Below are positions 26,331-34,679 of a stretch of 64,000 nucleotides of DNA, piece after piece. The position numbers were made by a program, and so were the translations under genes. The notes beneath the pieces were generated by a model. The model made no database searches, was not told where the DNA came from, and was given only the letters and a program-made list of their open reading frames with translations. This DNA is from Dactylosporangium sp. AC04546 (GTDB lineage: Bacteria > Actinomycetota > Actinomycetes > Mycobacteriales > Micromonosporaceae). Numbering within the stretch: position 1 is the stretch's first letter; the number at the start of each line of letters is the position of its first letter. Location: the NCBI RefSeq assembly GCF_022095675.1, contig NZ_JAHYSG010000052.1, positions 1-64,000 on the forward strand, in the 5' to 3' direction.

Positions 26331-26357
26331 GGTGGGGGTGCCCCCGGCACCCCCACC
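26331..26357 (-). terminator. Intercistronic hairpin after the second binding-protein gene
   Basis: A perfect 12-bp stem, GGTGGGGGTGCC/GGCACCCCCACC, with a three-base loop occupies the 51-base gap between the binding-protein stop and the alpha-galactosidase start. It has the same position relative to a binding-protein gene as the hairpin at 9751-9778. Probably an attenuator or an mRNA-stabilising element. Confidence 0.65.
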
Positions 26358-26364
26358 AGGTGGT

Positions 26365-27699
26365 CTACTTGAACAGGGCGTTGACCTGGTCGTTGGCCTT
26401 CTTCAGCGCGTCGGCCGGTGCGGCCTGGCCGAGGACAACGGACTGGATGGCGTCCTGCACGATCTGGCTGACCTCGTTGCCGTGGTCGCTGATCGGCAGG
26501 AAGAAGGTCCCGCCGGGCGCCGCGGCCTCGTCGGTGAAGACGTGCACGTCCCGGCCGGCCGCCTTGTGGGCGGCGAGGGCCTTCTCGGCGCCGGACTTGA
26601 TGGCGGGGAACACGACCGCCTTCTCGCCGACGATGTCCTGGCAGGCGGACGAGCCGAGGAACTTCACCCAGGCCCACGCCTGGTCCGGGTGCTTGGTGCC
26701 GGCGTAGATCGCGTCGGACAGGCCGTTGATGGCGGTCTTGCGGCCCTGCGGGCCGACCGGCAGCGGCGCGAAGGCGTACTGCTGCTTGGCGCCGGTCCCG
26801 AGGTACGAGTTGATGGTCCAGGAGCCGACGATGGTGAACGCGGCGCCGCCGGCGTCCATCACGGCGTCGCGGCCGAGCGTGGACTGCTTGTCGAACTTCG
26901 GCGCCCAGCCCTTGTCGATGAGCTTCTTGAACCAGGCGATGGTCTCGGCCAGCTTCGGGTCGTCGTACTTGTACTTCGTGCCCCACGGGTTCTTGTCGAG
27001 GTACGTGAACCCGTTGCTCACGGCCAGGTCGCCCCAGCCGTTCTGGCCCTGCGAGCCGTCGCCCCACTCCGGCAGGAAGCCGTAGACCTTGACGTTGTTC
27101 TTGTCGAAGGCCGGGTCGAGGCCGTTGCGGCCCTGCGCGTCGACGGTCGCCTTGGCGATCGCCTGCTCGAACGTGCCGCCGTCGGCCGGGTTCCAGGTGA
27201 GCTTGTCCAGGCCGGCGCTGTCGGTGACGAGCTTTTTGTTGTAGACGACGGCCATGGTGTCCCAGTCCTTCGGCAGGCCGTAGCGCTTGCCGTCCTTGAC
27301 GAACAGGTCGGCCAGGCCCCCCGCGTACTGGGTCAGGTCCACCTTGTCGCGGTCGACGTACGGCTGGATGTCGAGGATCTGGTTGCTGGAGACGAACTGC
27401 GGGTAGTACGAGGCGTGGTCGGTCCAGACGTCGGGCGCGGCGCCGGCGGCCAGCTGGGTGGTGAGGTTCTGCCAGTACTGCGCCCACGCGGTCTGCGTGA
27501 ACTTGATCGTGACGCCGGGGTTGGCCTTGGTGAACTCGTCGGCGCAGGCCTGGTAGGCCGGCTGCTGCTTGTCGTCCCAGAGCCAGTAGTTGAGCACGAC
27601 GTTGCCGCCGTCCTCGCCGGACTCGCCCGAGCACGCGGCGAGCGGCAGGGCGAGCGCCGCGACGGTGAGCGCCGCCGCGGAACGGAGTCGTCTGGACAT
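26365..27699 (-). CDS. Sugar ABC transporter substrate-binding lipoprotein
   Basis: A 444-residue family-1 solute-binding protein. The signal peptide ends in the lipobox LPLAAC, giving a membrane-anchored lipoprotein. Characteristic body segments are NYWLWDDKQQPAYQACADEF and ATVDAQGRNGLDPAFDKNNV. ATG 27699 is chosen with AAGGGA upstream. It sits between two permease genes and the alpha-galactosidase, so it probably captures an alpha-galactoside (raffinose/melibiose type); this is inference from context. Confidence 0.92.
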   Translation of the reverse strand: MSRRLRSAAALTVAALALPLAACSGESGEDGGNVVLNYWLWDDKQQPAYQACADEFTKANPGVTIKFTQTAWAQYWQNLTTQLAAGAAPDVWTDHASYYPQFVSSNQILDIQPYVDRDKVDLTQYAGGLADLFVKDGKRYGLPKDWDTMAVVYNKKLVTDSAGLDKLTWNPADGGTFEQAIAKATVDAQGRNGLDPAFDKNNVKVYGFLPEWGDGSQGQNGWGDLAVSNGFTYLDKNPWGTKYKYDDPKLAETIAWFKKLIDKGWAPKFDKQSTLGRDAVMDAGGAAFTIVGSWTINSYLGTGAKQQYAFAPLPVGPQGRKTAINGLSDAIYAGTKHPDQAWAWVKFLGSSACQDIVGEKAVVFPAIKSGAEKALAAHKAAGRDVHVFTDEAAAPGGTFFLPISDHGNEVSQIVQDAIQSVVLGQAAPADALKKANDQVNALFK

Positions 27700-27743
27700 C
27701 GGGTTCCCTTTCACGGATTGGGTCAGGGGTGTCGCAGGGGGTG

Positions 27744-28625
27744 TCATTTGATGCCGGTGAAGTTCAGCGACTGCACCAGCCGCTTGCCGAGGAAGATCAG
27801 CAACAGGAGGACGGGCAGGACGGACAGCGTGGAGCCGGCCATGAGGCCGGTCCAGTCCGGCCGGGTGTTGGGTGACTGCTGGAGGAACACACCGAGCGCG
27901 ACGGTGAGCACCCGGTTGTCCTCCCCGCGGCCGACGAGCAGCGGCCACAGGAAGTCCTTCCACGCCCACACCGAGGTGGTGAGCACGATGGTGATGAGCG
28001 GCCCCCGGCTCATCGGGACGATGACCCGCCAGAAGACGCTCCAGCGGCCGGCGCCGTCGATGACGGCCGCCTCCTCGACCTCGCGCGGCACGGACAGGAA
28101 GAACTGCCGGAGGAAGAACACGGCGAACGGGGTCATCAGCAGCGACGGCGCGACCATGCCGGCGAAGGTGTTGACCAGGCCGAGGTTCTTGACGAGGGCG
28201 AAGTTGGGCAGCAGCGTGAAGATCGGCGGCACCATCAGCGCGGCGACCATGGCCCCGAAGAGCAGGTCGCGGCCGGGGAAGCGCAGCCGCGCGAAGGCGT
28301 AGCCGGCCATGGCGCAGCAGAAGGTCTGCACGGCCGCGATGAGCCCGCTGTAGATGAGGGAGTTGACGGTGTACCGCAGGAAGTTGATCTTCGCCCCGGA
28401 CCCTCCGGCGGCCCGCGCCGTCTCGTCGTCGACGAGGCCGAGGACGCGCCAGAAGTTGATGAGCGTCGGGTGCTGGGGCAGCACGCCGGTGCTGTCGGTG
28501 TAGATGTCGGCGGCCGGGGTGATCGCCGTGCGGATCATCCAGTAGAACGGCACGATCGTGACGACGAGGAACACGACGAGGACGGTCCAGGCCAGCAGCC
28601 GGCCGGGCGTCAGGCGGCGGGACAT
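27744..28625 (-). CDS. Sugar ABC transporter permease (MalG-like)
   Basis: A 293-residue permease with six transmembrane helices. The EAA loop is EAAVIDGAGRWSVFWRVIVP. The N-terminal LAWTVLVVFLVVTIVPFYWM is the first helix. It lies 13 bases after the MalF-like gene and 44 before the binding-protein gene. The order permease, permease, binding protein is the reverse of the rhamnoside locus, so the two importers are not simple copies. No ATPase gene accompanies it. Confidence 0.92.
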   Translation of the reverse strand: MSRRLTPGRLLAWTVLVVFLVVTIVPFYWMIRTAITPAADIYTDSTGVLPQHPTLINFWRVLGLVDDETARAAGGSGAKINFLRYTVNSLIYSGLIAAVQTFCCAMAGYAFARLRFPGRDLLFGAMVAALMVPPIFTLLPNFALVKNLGLVNTFAGMVAPSLLMTPFAVFFLRQFFLSVPREVEEAAVIDGAGRWSVFWRVIVPMSRGPLITIVLTTSVWAWKDFLWPLLVGRGEDNRVLTVALGVFLQQSPNTRPDWTGLMAGSTLSVLPVLLLLIFLGKRLVQSLNFTGIK

Positions 28626-28638
28626 GTGACGGCCCTTC

Positions 28639-29592
28639 TCAGGTGAGGTCGGAACGGGAGGCACGCAGCAGCCACATCTGCACGGCGGTGAGGACACCGA
28701 GGATGAGCACGAGCGCCATCGCGACGGCGGACGCGTAGCCCATGTGGAAGTACGTGAATGCCTGCTGGTAGATGTAGTAGTAGATGACCCGGGTGGCGCC
28801 GACCGGCACGACCTTGTCGGTGACGGCGACGGTGTCGAAGATCTGGAACGAGCCGATCAGCGACACGACGAGCACCAGGGCCAGGATCGGGCGCAGCAGC
28901 GGCAGCGTGATCATGCGGAACATCCGCAGCTCCCCCGCGCCGTCCAGGGCGGCCGACTCGTAGAGGTGCGGCGGGATCTGCAGCATCCCCGCGTAGAGCA
29001 GCAGCGCGGTGTAGCCGGTGTAGGCCCAGGTGTTGATGAGCGCGATCGACGGCAGGGCCAGGTCGGGCGAGGTGAGGAAGCCCCGGCTGTCCAGGCCCAC
29101 CGCGGTGAGCAGGTGGTTGACGAAGCCGAGGTTGGCGTCGAGCAGCCACATCCACAGCAGGCCGACGGTCACGTTCGGCACCAGCCACGGCAGCAGGATC
29201 GTGGCCCGCAGCACGACCGAGCGGGTCAGCCGGTGCATGAGCGCGGCGACGACGAGCGCGAGCAGCGTCTGCGAGCCGATGTTGAGCAGCACGTACCACG
29301 CGGTGAGCCGCAGCGACTTCCAGAACTGCGCGTCGCTCGCGAGCTTGGCGTAGTTGTCGGCACCGACGTACGACGGGGTGTTGAGCAGGCTGTAGTCGGT
29401 GACCGAGTACCAGACGCCGCGGATCGTCGGGTACAGGTAGAACACGGCGAAGCCGGCGAGCACGGGCATTAGGAACAGCCACGCGATCCGGCGGTCGTCG
29501 CGGTGGCGGCGGCGCGGACCGGCGACGGGCGGGCCGCCGGGCGGGTCCGGTGCCGGCGGCGCGGTCACCGCCACGGAGTTACGCATCGTCAC
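28639..29592 (-). CDS. Sugar ABC transporter permease (MalF-like)
   Basis: A 317-residue permease, first gene of the alpha-galactoside operon. A proline-rich, then basic cytoplasmic N-terminus (about 35 residues) precedes six helices; the EAA loop is ESAALDGAGELRMFRMITLP, with ESA in place of EAA. The GTG at 29592 is preferred over the ATG at 29586 because GAGG lies seven bases before it. A perfect TTGACA on this strand (29694 to 29689) is embedded in the candidate ROK operator upstream. Confidence 0.9.
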   Translation of the reverse strand: MTMRNSVAVTAPPAPDPPGGPPVAGPRRRHRDDRRIAWLFLMPVLAGFAVFYLYPTIRGVWYSVTDYSLLNTPSYVGADNYAKLASDAQFWKSLRLTAWYVLLNIGSQTLLALVVAALMHRLTRSVVLRATILLPWLVPNVTVGLLWMWLLDANLGFVNHLLTAVGLDSRGFLTSPDLALPSIALINTWAYTGYTALLLYAGMLQIPPHLYESAALDGAGELRMFRMITLPLLRPILALVLVVSLIGSFQIFDTVAVTDKVVPVGATRVIYYYIYQQAFTYFHMGYASAVAMALVLILGVLTAVQMWLLRASRSDLT

Positions 29593-29684
29593 GATCCGGC
29601 CTCGTTTCGTCGATCGACCGCTGTCGAATTTTGCGTCTTGCGGCCGGGGGTGGGCGGCCGCTAATAATGATGAAGCTCAGGGAA

Positions 29685-29698
29685 AGTTTGTCAACACC
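29685..29698. promoter_or_regulatory. Candidate ROK operator in the divergent promoter
   Basis: AGTTTGTCAACACC differs at two positions from AGTTTGTAAACATC upstream of the ROK gene (34629-34642). On the minus strand it includes a perfect TTGACA, the likely -35 element of the permease operon, so a bound repressor would occlude the promoter. The 144-base region is AT-richer than its surroundings. Confidence 0.5.
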
Positions 29699-29736
29699 TC
29701 TTCGTATCAGGCATCCAACTTCCCGGAGGTCCACCC

Positions 29737-32064
29737 ATGCGCACCGCCCTGCGGCGGCGCCGCCTCGCGCTCGCCACCGCACTCTGCACGGTCGCCGCCA
29801 GTGCCGTGCTCGCCCTGGCGCCGCCCGGCGCCCTCGCCGCTCCCGCGGGCCCGCCGGCCCGTCCGGCCGCGCCGGGCAGCCCGGGCCCGTCGCTCACCGA
29901 CCACCCGCTGACCGCCGCCCCCAGCCCGCTCGACAACCCGCTCAAGGGCTTCGCCCGGTTCTACTTCCCGGGCGACAACCAGAACCTCGGCTACCCGCGG
30001 TCACTGGCCTGGAGCTACTTCGGCCTCTCCGAGGTGATGACCAGCGCCACCAACTGCGCCACCTACGACTGGTCCATCGTGGACAACGCGCTGAACGAGA
30101 TCGCCTCGTACGGCAACCAGGCCGCCATCCGCTTCTACATGGAGTACCCCGGCGGCACCGGCAGCCACCCGGGCAACGCGATCCCGCACTGCTTCGACGG
30201 CCACGTCACCTACCGCACCAACACGTTCTGGGGCACCACCTCCCCCGACTACGACAGCCCCTACCTGCTGAGCGCGGTCACGAACTTCATCGCCGCGTTC
30301 GGCGCCCGCTACGACGGCGACCCGCGCATCGGCTTCATCAACCTCGGCATCGTCGGCCTGTGGGGCGAGTGGCACACGTGGCCGTTCGACACCGACACCG
30401 CCGACGGCTACCCGAACCTGATGCCGACCGACGCGCACGGGGCGCAGATCATCCAGGCCTTCGACACCGCCTTCAACACGACGAAGCTGGAGATCCGCTA
30501 CCCCGACTCGGCCGGCGGCGCCGCCAACACCCGCCGGATCGGCTACCACGACGACTCGTTCTGCTACCGGGAGGGCTCGCCGCTGGCCGGCGTGACCCTG
30601 CCGCAGTCGATGGGCGGTGCGAGCTACTCGCAGCTCCAGCGCGCGCTGAACATAGGCGTGGAGAACAAGTGGGTCACCGACTCGATGGGCGGCGAGGTCC
30701 GCCCCGAGATCCAGAGCTCAGCGTTCACCGCGTGGCCCGGCGGCTCCGGCCAGGTCGACAACATGAAGGCCTGCATCGAGCTCGAGCACACCACGTGGAA
30801 GATCAACCAGACCAGCCAGAGCTATGCCGCGTCGGACGCGAACGTCGCGGCCGCGGTGCGGCTCATGGGCTACGACCTCACCGCCACCCACGCCTACTTC
30901 ACCGACACCGCCTCCGGCAGCGCGACCGTCGGCGTCACCGTCGTCAACAACGGCGTCGCCCCGTTCTACTACCCGTGGACGATGACGCTCGGGCTGAAGA
31001 ACCCGGCCGGCACGGTGGTCAAGACCTGGGACACGCCGTGGGACCTGCGGACCGTGATGCCCCTGAAGATCCGGGCGTTCCCGGACTGGGGCGTCGGCGC
31101 CGACCCGACGTACCGGGACTTCGGCTACCCGCAGTACTTCCAGTCGAGCGTCAGCCTGGCCGGCGTCGCGTCCGGCTCGTACCAGCTGGTGCTGCGGGTG
31201 AAGAACCCCCTGGAGGCGCTCAGCCCGGCCGCGAAGAAGCTCCGCTTCGGCAACGCCACCCAGAACGCCGACGGGTGGCTCGGGCTCGGCGCCATGAGCG
31301 TCGGCACCGGCGGTGGCACCGACACCACGCCGCCGTCCGCGCCGACCGGCCTCGCCTCGCCGGCGAAGACGGCCTCGACCGTGTCGCTCACCTGGACCGC
31401 GTCGACCGACAACGTCGGCGTCACCGGCTATCGCGTGCTGCGCGGCGGCACGCAGGTCGCCACCACGGCCACGACGTCCTACACCGACTCCGGCCTCACC
31501 GCGGCGACGGCGTACACCTACACCGTCCAGGCCTATGACGCGGCGGGCAACACCTCGGCCGCGTCGGCCCCGCTGACCGTCACGACCTCCACCCAATCCA
31601 CGCCCGGCCTTGTGCTCGACGACTTCGACGGCTCGCCCGCCTACCCCTCAGCCGCCCAGAACGACCTCGGCAAGTGGACCGGCGGCAACTGCTTCCTCAA
31701 CGGCGGCGGCAGCGGCGCCGTCACCGGCGGAGCACTCACCCTGCAGTACAACAACTGCGGCTGGTTCGGCAGCGACGTCGGCACCGACCTCACCGGCTAC
31801 ACCTACCTCGTCGTCCGCATCAAGGGCAACGCCGGCGGCGAGCAGACCCACTTCAACCTCGGCCTCGGCGGCACCACAAAGGTCTTCGGCGACTACACCC
31901 TCGACGGCGGCGCACACCCCGTCATCACCACCACCTACCAGGAGATACGCATCCCGCTCACCGCCAACGGCATCAACCGCAACAGCCCGGCCCAGCTCGC
32001 CATGGGCTTCTGGTACGGCGGCAACAGCAGCATCACCATCGACGGCTTCTCCTTCACGAACTGA
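29737..32064 (+). CDS. Secreted DUF4832-type protein with FN3 and C-terminal carbohydrate-binding-like module
   Basis: A 775-residue secreted protein. The Sec signal peptide (about 1-35) ends LALAPPGALAAPAG. Residues about 65-500 form a DUF4874/DUF4832-like (alpha/beta)8-type region (NPLKGFARFYFPGD; LGIVGLWGEWHTW; IRYPDSAGGAANTRRIGYHD), likely glycoside-hydrolase-related but of unproven activity. One fibronectin III domain follows (about 529-618) and a beta-sandwich module (626-775) probably binding carbohydrate. A CGGAGG Shine-Dalgarno sequence precedes the ATG. The C-terminal module is nearly identical at DNA level to that of the next gene. Divergent from the alpha-galactoside importer. Confidence 0.88.
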   Translation: MRTALRRRRLALATALCTVAASAVLALAPPGALAAPAGPPARPAAPGSPGPSLTDHPLTAAPSPLDNPLKGFARFYFPGDNQNLGYPRSLAWSYFGLSEVMTSATNCATYDWSIVDNALNEIASYGNQAAIRFYMEYPGGTGSHPGNAIPHCFDGHVTYRTNTFWGTTSPDYDSPYLLSAVTNFIAAFGARYDGDPRIGFINLGIVGLWGEWHTWPFDTDTADGYPNLMPTDAHGAQIIQAFDTAFNTTKLEIRYPDSAGGAANTRRIGYHDDSFCYREGSPLAGVTLPQSMGGASYSQLQRALNIGVENKWVTDSMGGEVRPEIQSSAFTAWPGGSGQVDNMKACIELEHTTWKINQTSQSYAASDANVAAAVRLMGYDLTATHAYFTDTASGSATVGVTVVNNGVAPFYYPWTMTLGLKNPAGTVVKTWDTPWDLRTVMPLKIRAFPDWGVGADPTYRDFGYPQYFQSSVSLAGVASGSYQLVLRVKNPLEALSPAAKKLRFGNATQNADGWLGLGAMSVGTGGGTDTTPPSAPTGLASPAKTASTVSLTWTASTDNVGVTGYRVLRGGTQVATTATTSYTDSGLTAATAYTYTVQAYDAAGNTSAASAPLTVTTSTQSTPGLVLDDFDGSPAYPSAAQNDLGKWTGGNCFLNGGGSGAVTGGALTLQYNNCGWFGSDVGTDLTGYTYLVVRIKGNAGGEQTHFNLGLGGTTKVFGDYTLDGGAHPVITTTYQEIRIPLTANGINRNSPAQLAMGFWYGGNSSITIDGFSFTN
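31615..31979 (+). repeat. Direct repeat, copy 1 (C-terminal module)
   Basis: This 365-base stretch is repeated 2,506 bases downstream with only three differences seen by direct comparison: one silent C/T and two adjacent changes near its end. It encodes residues 627-748 of the first DUF4832 protein. Such identity within otherwise diverged genes implies recent gene conversion or module duplication. Confidence 0.92.
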
Positions 32065-32071
32065 GCGGACG

Positions 32072-34570
32072 ATGCGACGAACCCTCGCGACACTTCTCGC
32101 CCTCGCGCTCGCCGGCCTGCCCGGCGTCGCGCACGCCGACGCGCCGACCACGACCGTGACCTTCACCGCCGACACCGCGACCGTGTTCACCAACCCGGAG
32201 CGCGGCTTCCACAACCGGTACGAGATCGTCAACGACCCGACCGTCAACGACTACGCGAGCAACACCATCCCCGGCTTCAACCCCGACATGCTCGACCGCA
32301 CGTTCGCCCGGGCGCACGCGGCCGGGAACACGCTCATCCACAGCTACGTCCACCTCGACAAGTACCAGACGAGCGACCTGCCGCCGGCCCTGCTGGACAA
32401 CCTCGGGACCGGCCTGGGCGCGATCCGGGCCCAGGGCATGAAGATCGTGCTGCGGTTCGCCTACGTCTGGGACGGCTACTCCGCGGTCACCGAGCCGCAG
32501 ATGGAGCGGCACCTCGACCAGCTGGCCCCGGTGCTGGCGGCGAACGCCGACGTCATCATGCACATCGAGGGCGGGTTCTTCGGGGCGTGGGGCGAGTGGC
32601 ATTCCAGCCCCTACACGGCCTCCTCCGAGGAGAGCCAGGCGCCGGTGCGGTACCGCCTCGTGAAGAAGCTGCTCAGCAGCACGCCGGCGACGATCCCGAT
32701 CGCCATCCGCTACCCCATCTTCAACTACGAGTTCGCCCAGCGCACCACGCCGCCGCCCGGCTGCCCGCTGCCGGACAACTGCCTGATGACCACCCAGGAC
32801 TTCGACCGGCTCGGCTTCCACGACGACTGCTTCCTGGCCGACTCGGCCGACATGGGCACGTACGACCAGAACTCCTGGCTGGGCTGGTTCGACGTGGCCA
32901 CGAAGAAGCAGTGGGTGTACGACATGGCGACGTCCACCGGCGGCAACAAGCTCGTCGGCGGGGAGACCTGCAACTCCAGCGGGGCCAACGACGCCGCCGG
33001 GGTCAACGCCCAGTTCGAGCTGTCGCACCAGCACTGGACCGAGATCAACGAGGACTACGCGCCGGTCAACATCGACATCTGGAAGGCGGCGCAGCTGCCG
33101 GCGTCGGGCGCCGACCCGGCCGAGACACTGTTCCACCGGGTCGAGCGCAAGCTCGGCTACCGGCTGCGCCTCACCGACGCCACCTGGACCGCGCAGGCGA
33201 CCGCCGGCGCGCCGTTCACCTTCGCCGCCCACCTGGCCAACGACGGCTACGCGGGCATCGTGAAGGCCCGCCCGGTGTTCCTGGTCTTCGACAACGGCAC
33301 GAACCGCTACAACGTGCCGCTCACCGGCCTCGACCCGCGCACCTGGCGGCCGGGCGCGGCCACCGTGCCGACCCAGACGGTCACGCTGCCGGCGATGGCG
33401 GCCGGCACGTACAAGCTCGCGCTCTGGCTGCCCGACCAGGCGACCGGCCTGCGGGCGAACCCCGCCTACTCGGTCCGGCTGGCCAATGCCGGGACCTGGG
33501 ACGCCACCAAGGGCTACAACGTGCTGTCCACGGCGATCCCGGTCGGCTCGTGCACCGCGGACTGCGTGGCACCGACGGCGCCGGCGCTGACGGTCACCGG
33601 GTCGACGTCGTCGTCCGTGTCGCTGTCCTGGAGCGGCGCGACCGACAACGTCGGGGTGACCGGCTACGCGGTCTACCGTGACGGCGTCCTGCGCACGACG
33701 GTCACCGGCACCTCGTACACCGACACCGGCGTGCCGGCCGGGTCGCACACCTACACCGTGCGGGCCCGCGACGCGGCCGGGAACGAGTCGGCGGCGAGCA
33801 ACGCGGTGACGGTCGGCGTCGGCTGCACCGACTGCGCGGCGCCGTCCACGCCGGGCGGCCTGGCGGTCACGGCGACGACACCGACGTCGATCGCGCTGTC
33901 GTGGACCGCCTCGACCGACAACGTCGGCGTCACGGGCTACCAGGTGTACCGCGACGGCGTCCTGCGCACGACCGTGACCGGCACGTCCTACACCGACACC
34001 GGCCTGGCGGCCGGCTCGTACACCTACACCGTCAGGGCCCGGGACGCGGCCGGCAACCTCTCCCCGGCGTCGGCGCCGGTGACCGCGGCGACCGCGCCGC
34101 CGACGCCGCCGGGGCTGGTCCTCGACGACTTCGACGGCTCGCCCGCCTACCCCTCAGCCGCTCAGAACGACCTCGGCAAGTGGACCGGCGGCAACTGCTT
34201 CCTCAACGGCGGCGGCAGCGGCGCCGTCACCGGCGGAGCACTCACCCTGCAGTACAACAACTGCGGCTGGTTCGGCAGCGACGTCGGCACCGACCTCACC
34301 GGCTACACCTACCTCGTCGTCCGCATCAAGGGCAACGCCGGCGGCGAGCAGACCCACTTCAACCTCGGCCTCGGCGGCACCACAAAGGTCTTCGGCGACT
34401 ACACCCTCGACGGCGGCGCACACCCCGTCATCACCACCACCTACCAGGAGATACGCATCCCGCTCGTCGCCAACGGCATCAACCGGGCCAGCCCCGCGCA
34501 GCTCGCGATGGGCTTCTGGTTCGGCGGCAACAGCGCCATCACGATCGACAGCATCTCGTTCAGCAACTGA
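32072..34570 (+). CDS. Secreted DUF4874/DUF4832 protein with two FN3 domains and C-terminal carbohydrate-binding-like module
   Basis: An 832-residue secreted protein with a short signal peptide (LATLLALALAGLPGVAHADA). The DUF4874 part (NPERGFHNRYEI; ANTLIHSYVHLDKYQTSD-like region) and the DUF4832 part (IEGGFFGAWGEWHSSPY; RLGFHDDCFLADSADMGTYD) form residues about 35-480. Two fibronectin III domains (about 499-585 and 589-675) lead to the module shared with the preceding protein (683-832). It starts seven bases after that gene, so they are co-transcribed. A secreted polysaccharide-acting function is likely; the catalytic residues are unknown. A strong terminator follows. Confidence 0.88.
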   Translation: MRRTLATLLALALAGLPGVAHADAPTTTVTFTADTATVFTNPERGFHNRYEIVNDPTVNDYASNTIPGFNPDMLDRTFARAHAAGNTLIHSYVHLDKYQTSDLPPALLDNLGTGLGAIRAQGMKIVLRFAYVWDGYSAVTEPQMERHLDQLAPVLAANADVIMHIEGGFFGAWGEWHSSPYTASSEESQAPVRYRLVKKLLSSTPATIPIAIRYPIFNYEFAQRTTPPPGCPLPDNCLMTTQDFDRLGFHDDCFLADSADMGTYDQNSWLGWFDVATKKQWVYDMATSTGGNKLVGGETCNSSGANDAAGVNAQFELSHQHWTEINEDYAPVNIDIWKAAQLPASGADPAETLFHRVERKLGYRLRLTDATWTAQATAGAPFTFAAHLANDGYAGIVKARPVFLVFDNGTNRYNVPLTGLDPRTWRPGAATVPTQTVTLPAMAAGTYKLALWLPDQATGLRANPAYSVRLANAGTWDATKGYNVLSTAIPVGSCTADCVAPTAPALTVTGSTSSSVSLSWSGATDNVGVTGYAVYRDGVLRTTVTGTSYTDTGVPAGSHTYTVRARDAAGNESAASNAVTVGVGCTDCAAPSTPGGLAVTATTPTSIALSWTASTDNVGVTGYQVYRDGVLRTTVTGTSYTDTGLAAGSYTYTVRARDAAGNLSPASAPVTAATAPPTPPGLVLDDFDGSPAYPSAAQNDLGKWTGGNCFLNGGGSGAVTGGALTLQYNNCGWFGSDVGTDLTGYTYLVVRIKGNAGGEQTHFNLGLGGTTKVFGDYTLDGGAHPVITTTYQEIRIPLVANGINRASPAQLAMGFWFGGNSAITIDSISFSN
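34121..34485 (+). repeat. Direct repeat, copy 2 (C-terminal module)
   Basis: Second copy of the 365-base module described at 31615-31979, encoding residues about 684-805 of the second DUF4832 protein. Identity ends sharply on both sides, and the remaining 85 bases of the gene are clearly more diverged. Confidence 0.92.
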
Positions 34571-34578
34571 AACCCCAC

Positions 34579-34612
34579 GTCCCGGCGCCGCGGTCGCACG
34601 CGGCGCCGGGAC
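34579..34612 (+). terminator. Rho-independent-type hairpin after the DUF4832 pair
   Basis: A perfect 14-bp stem, GTCCCGGCGCCGCG with its complement, and a six-base loop lie eight bases after the second DUF4832 stop. The T-tract is weak, as is common in GC-rich actinomycetes. It separates this operon from the ROK gene. Confidence 0.85.
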
Positions 34613-34628
34613 TTGCGCTCCTCCGGGG

Positions 34629-34642
34629 AGTTTGTAAACATC
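34629..34642. promoter_or_regulatory. Candidate ROK operator upstream of the ROK gene
   Basis: AGTTTGTAAACATC, a partial dyad (GTTTGTAAAC), is the second copy of the 14-mer found at 29685-29698. It lies 38 bases before the ROK start. Two sites flanking the same locus suggest autoregulation plus control of the importer and DUF4832 genes. Confidence 0.5.
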
Positions 34643-34679
34643 ATAGCAATATTACGTTCACCGACCCGAAGGGCAGACC

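Noticed and set aside
24322..28302. Plus-strand frame of more than 1,300 codons opposite the alpha-galactoside operon
   Set aside because: It is the antisense shadow of six recognisable genes; the translation has no family motif and a skewed composition.
31324..34090. Repeated fibronectin III segments as possible tandem DNA repeats
   Set aside because: They are ordinary homologous protein domains with clear divergence at DNA level, unlike the nearly identical C-terminal module.
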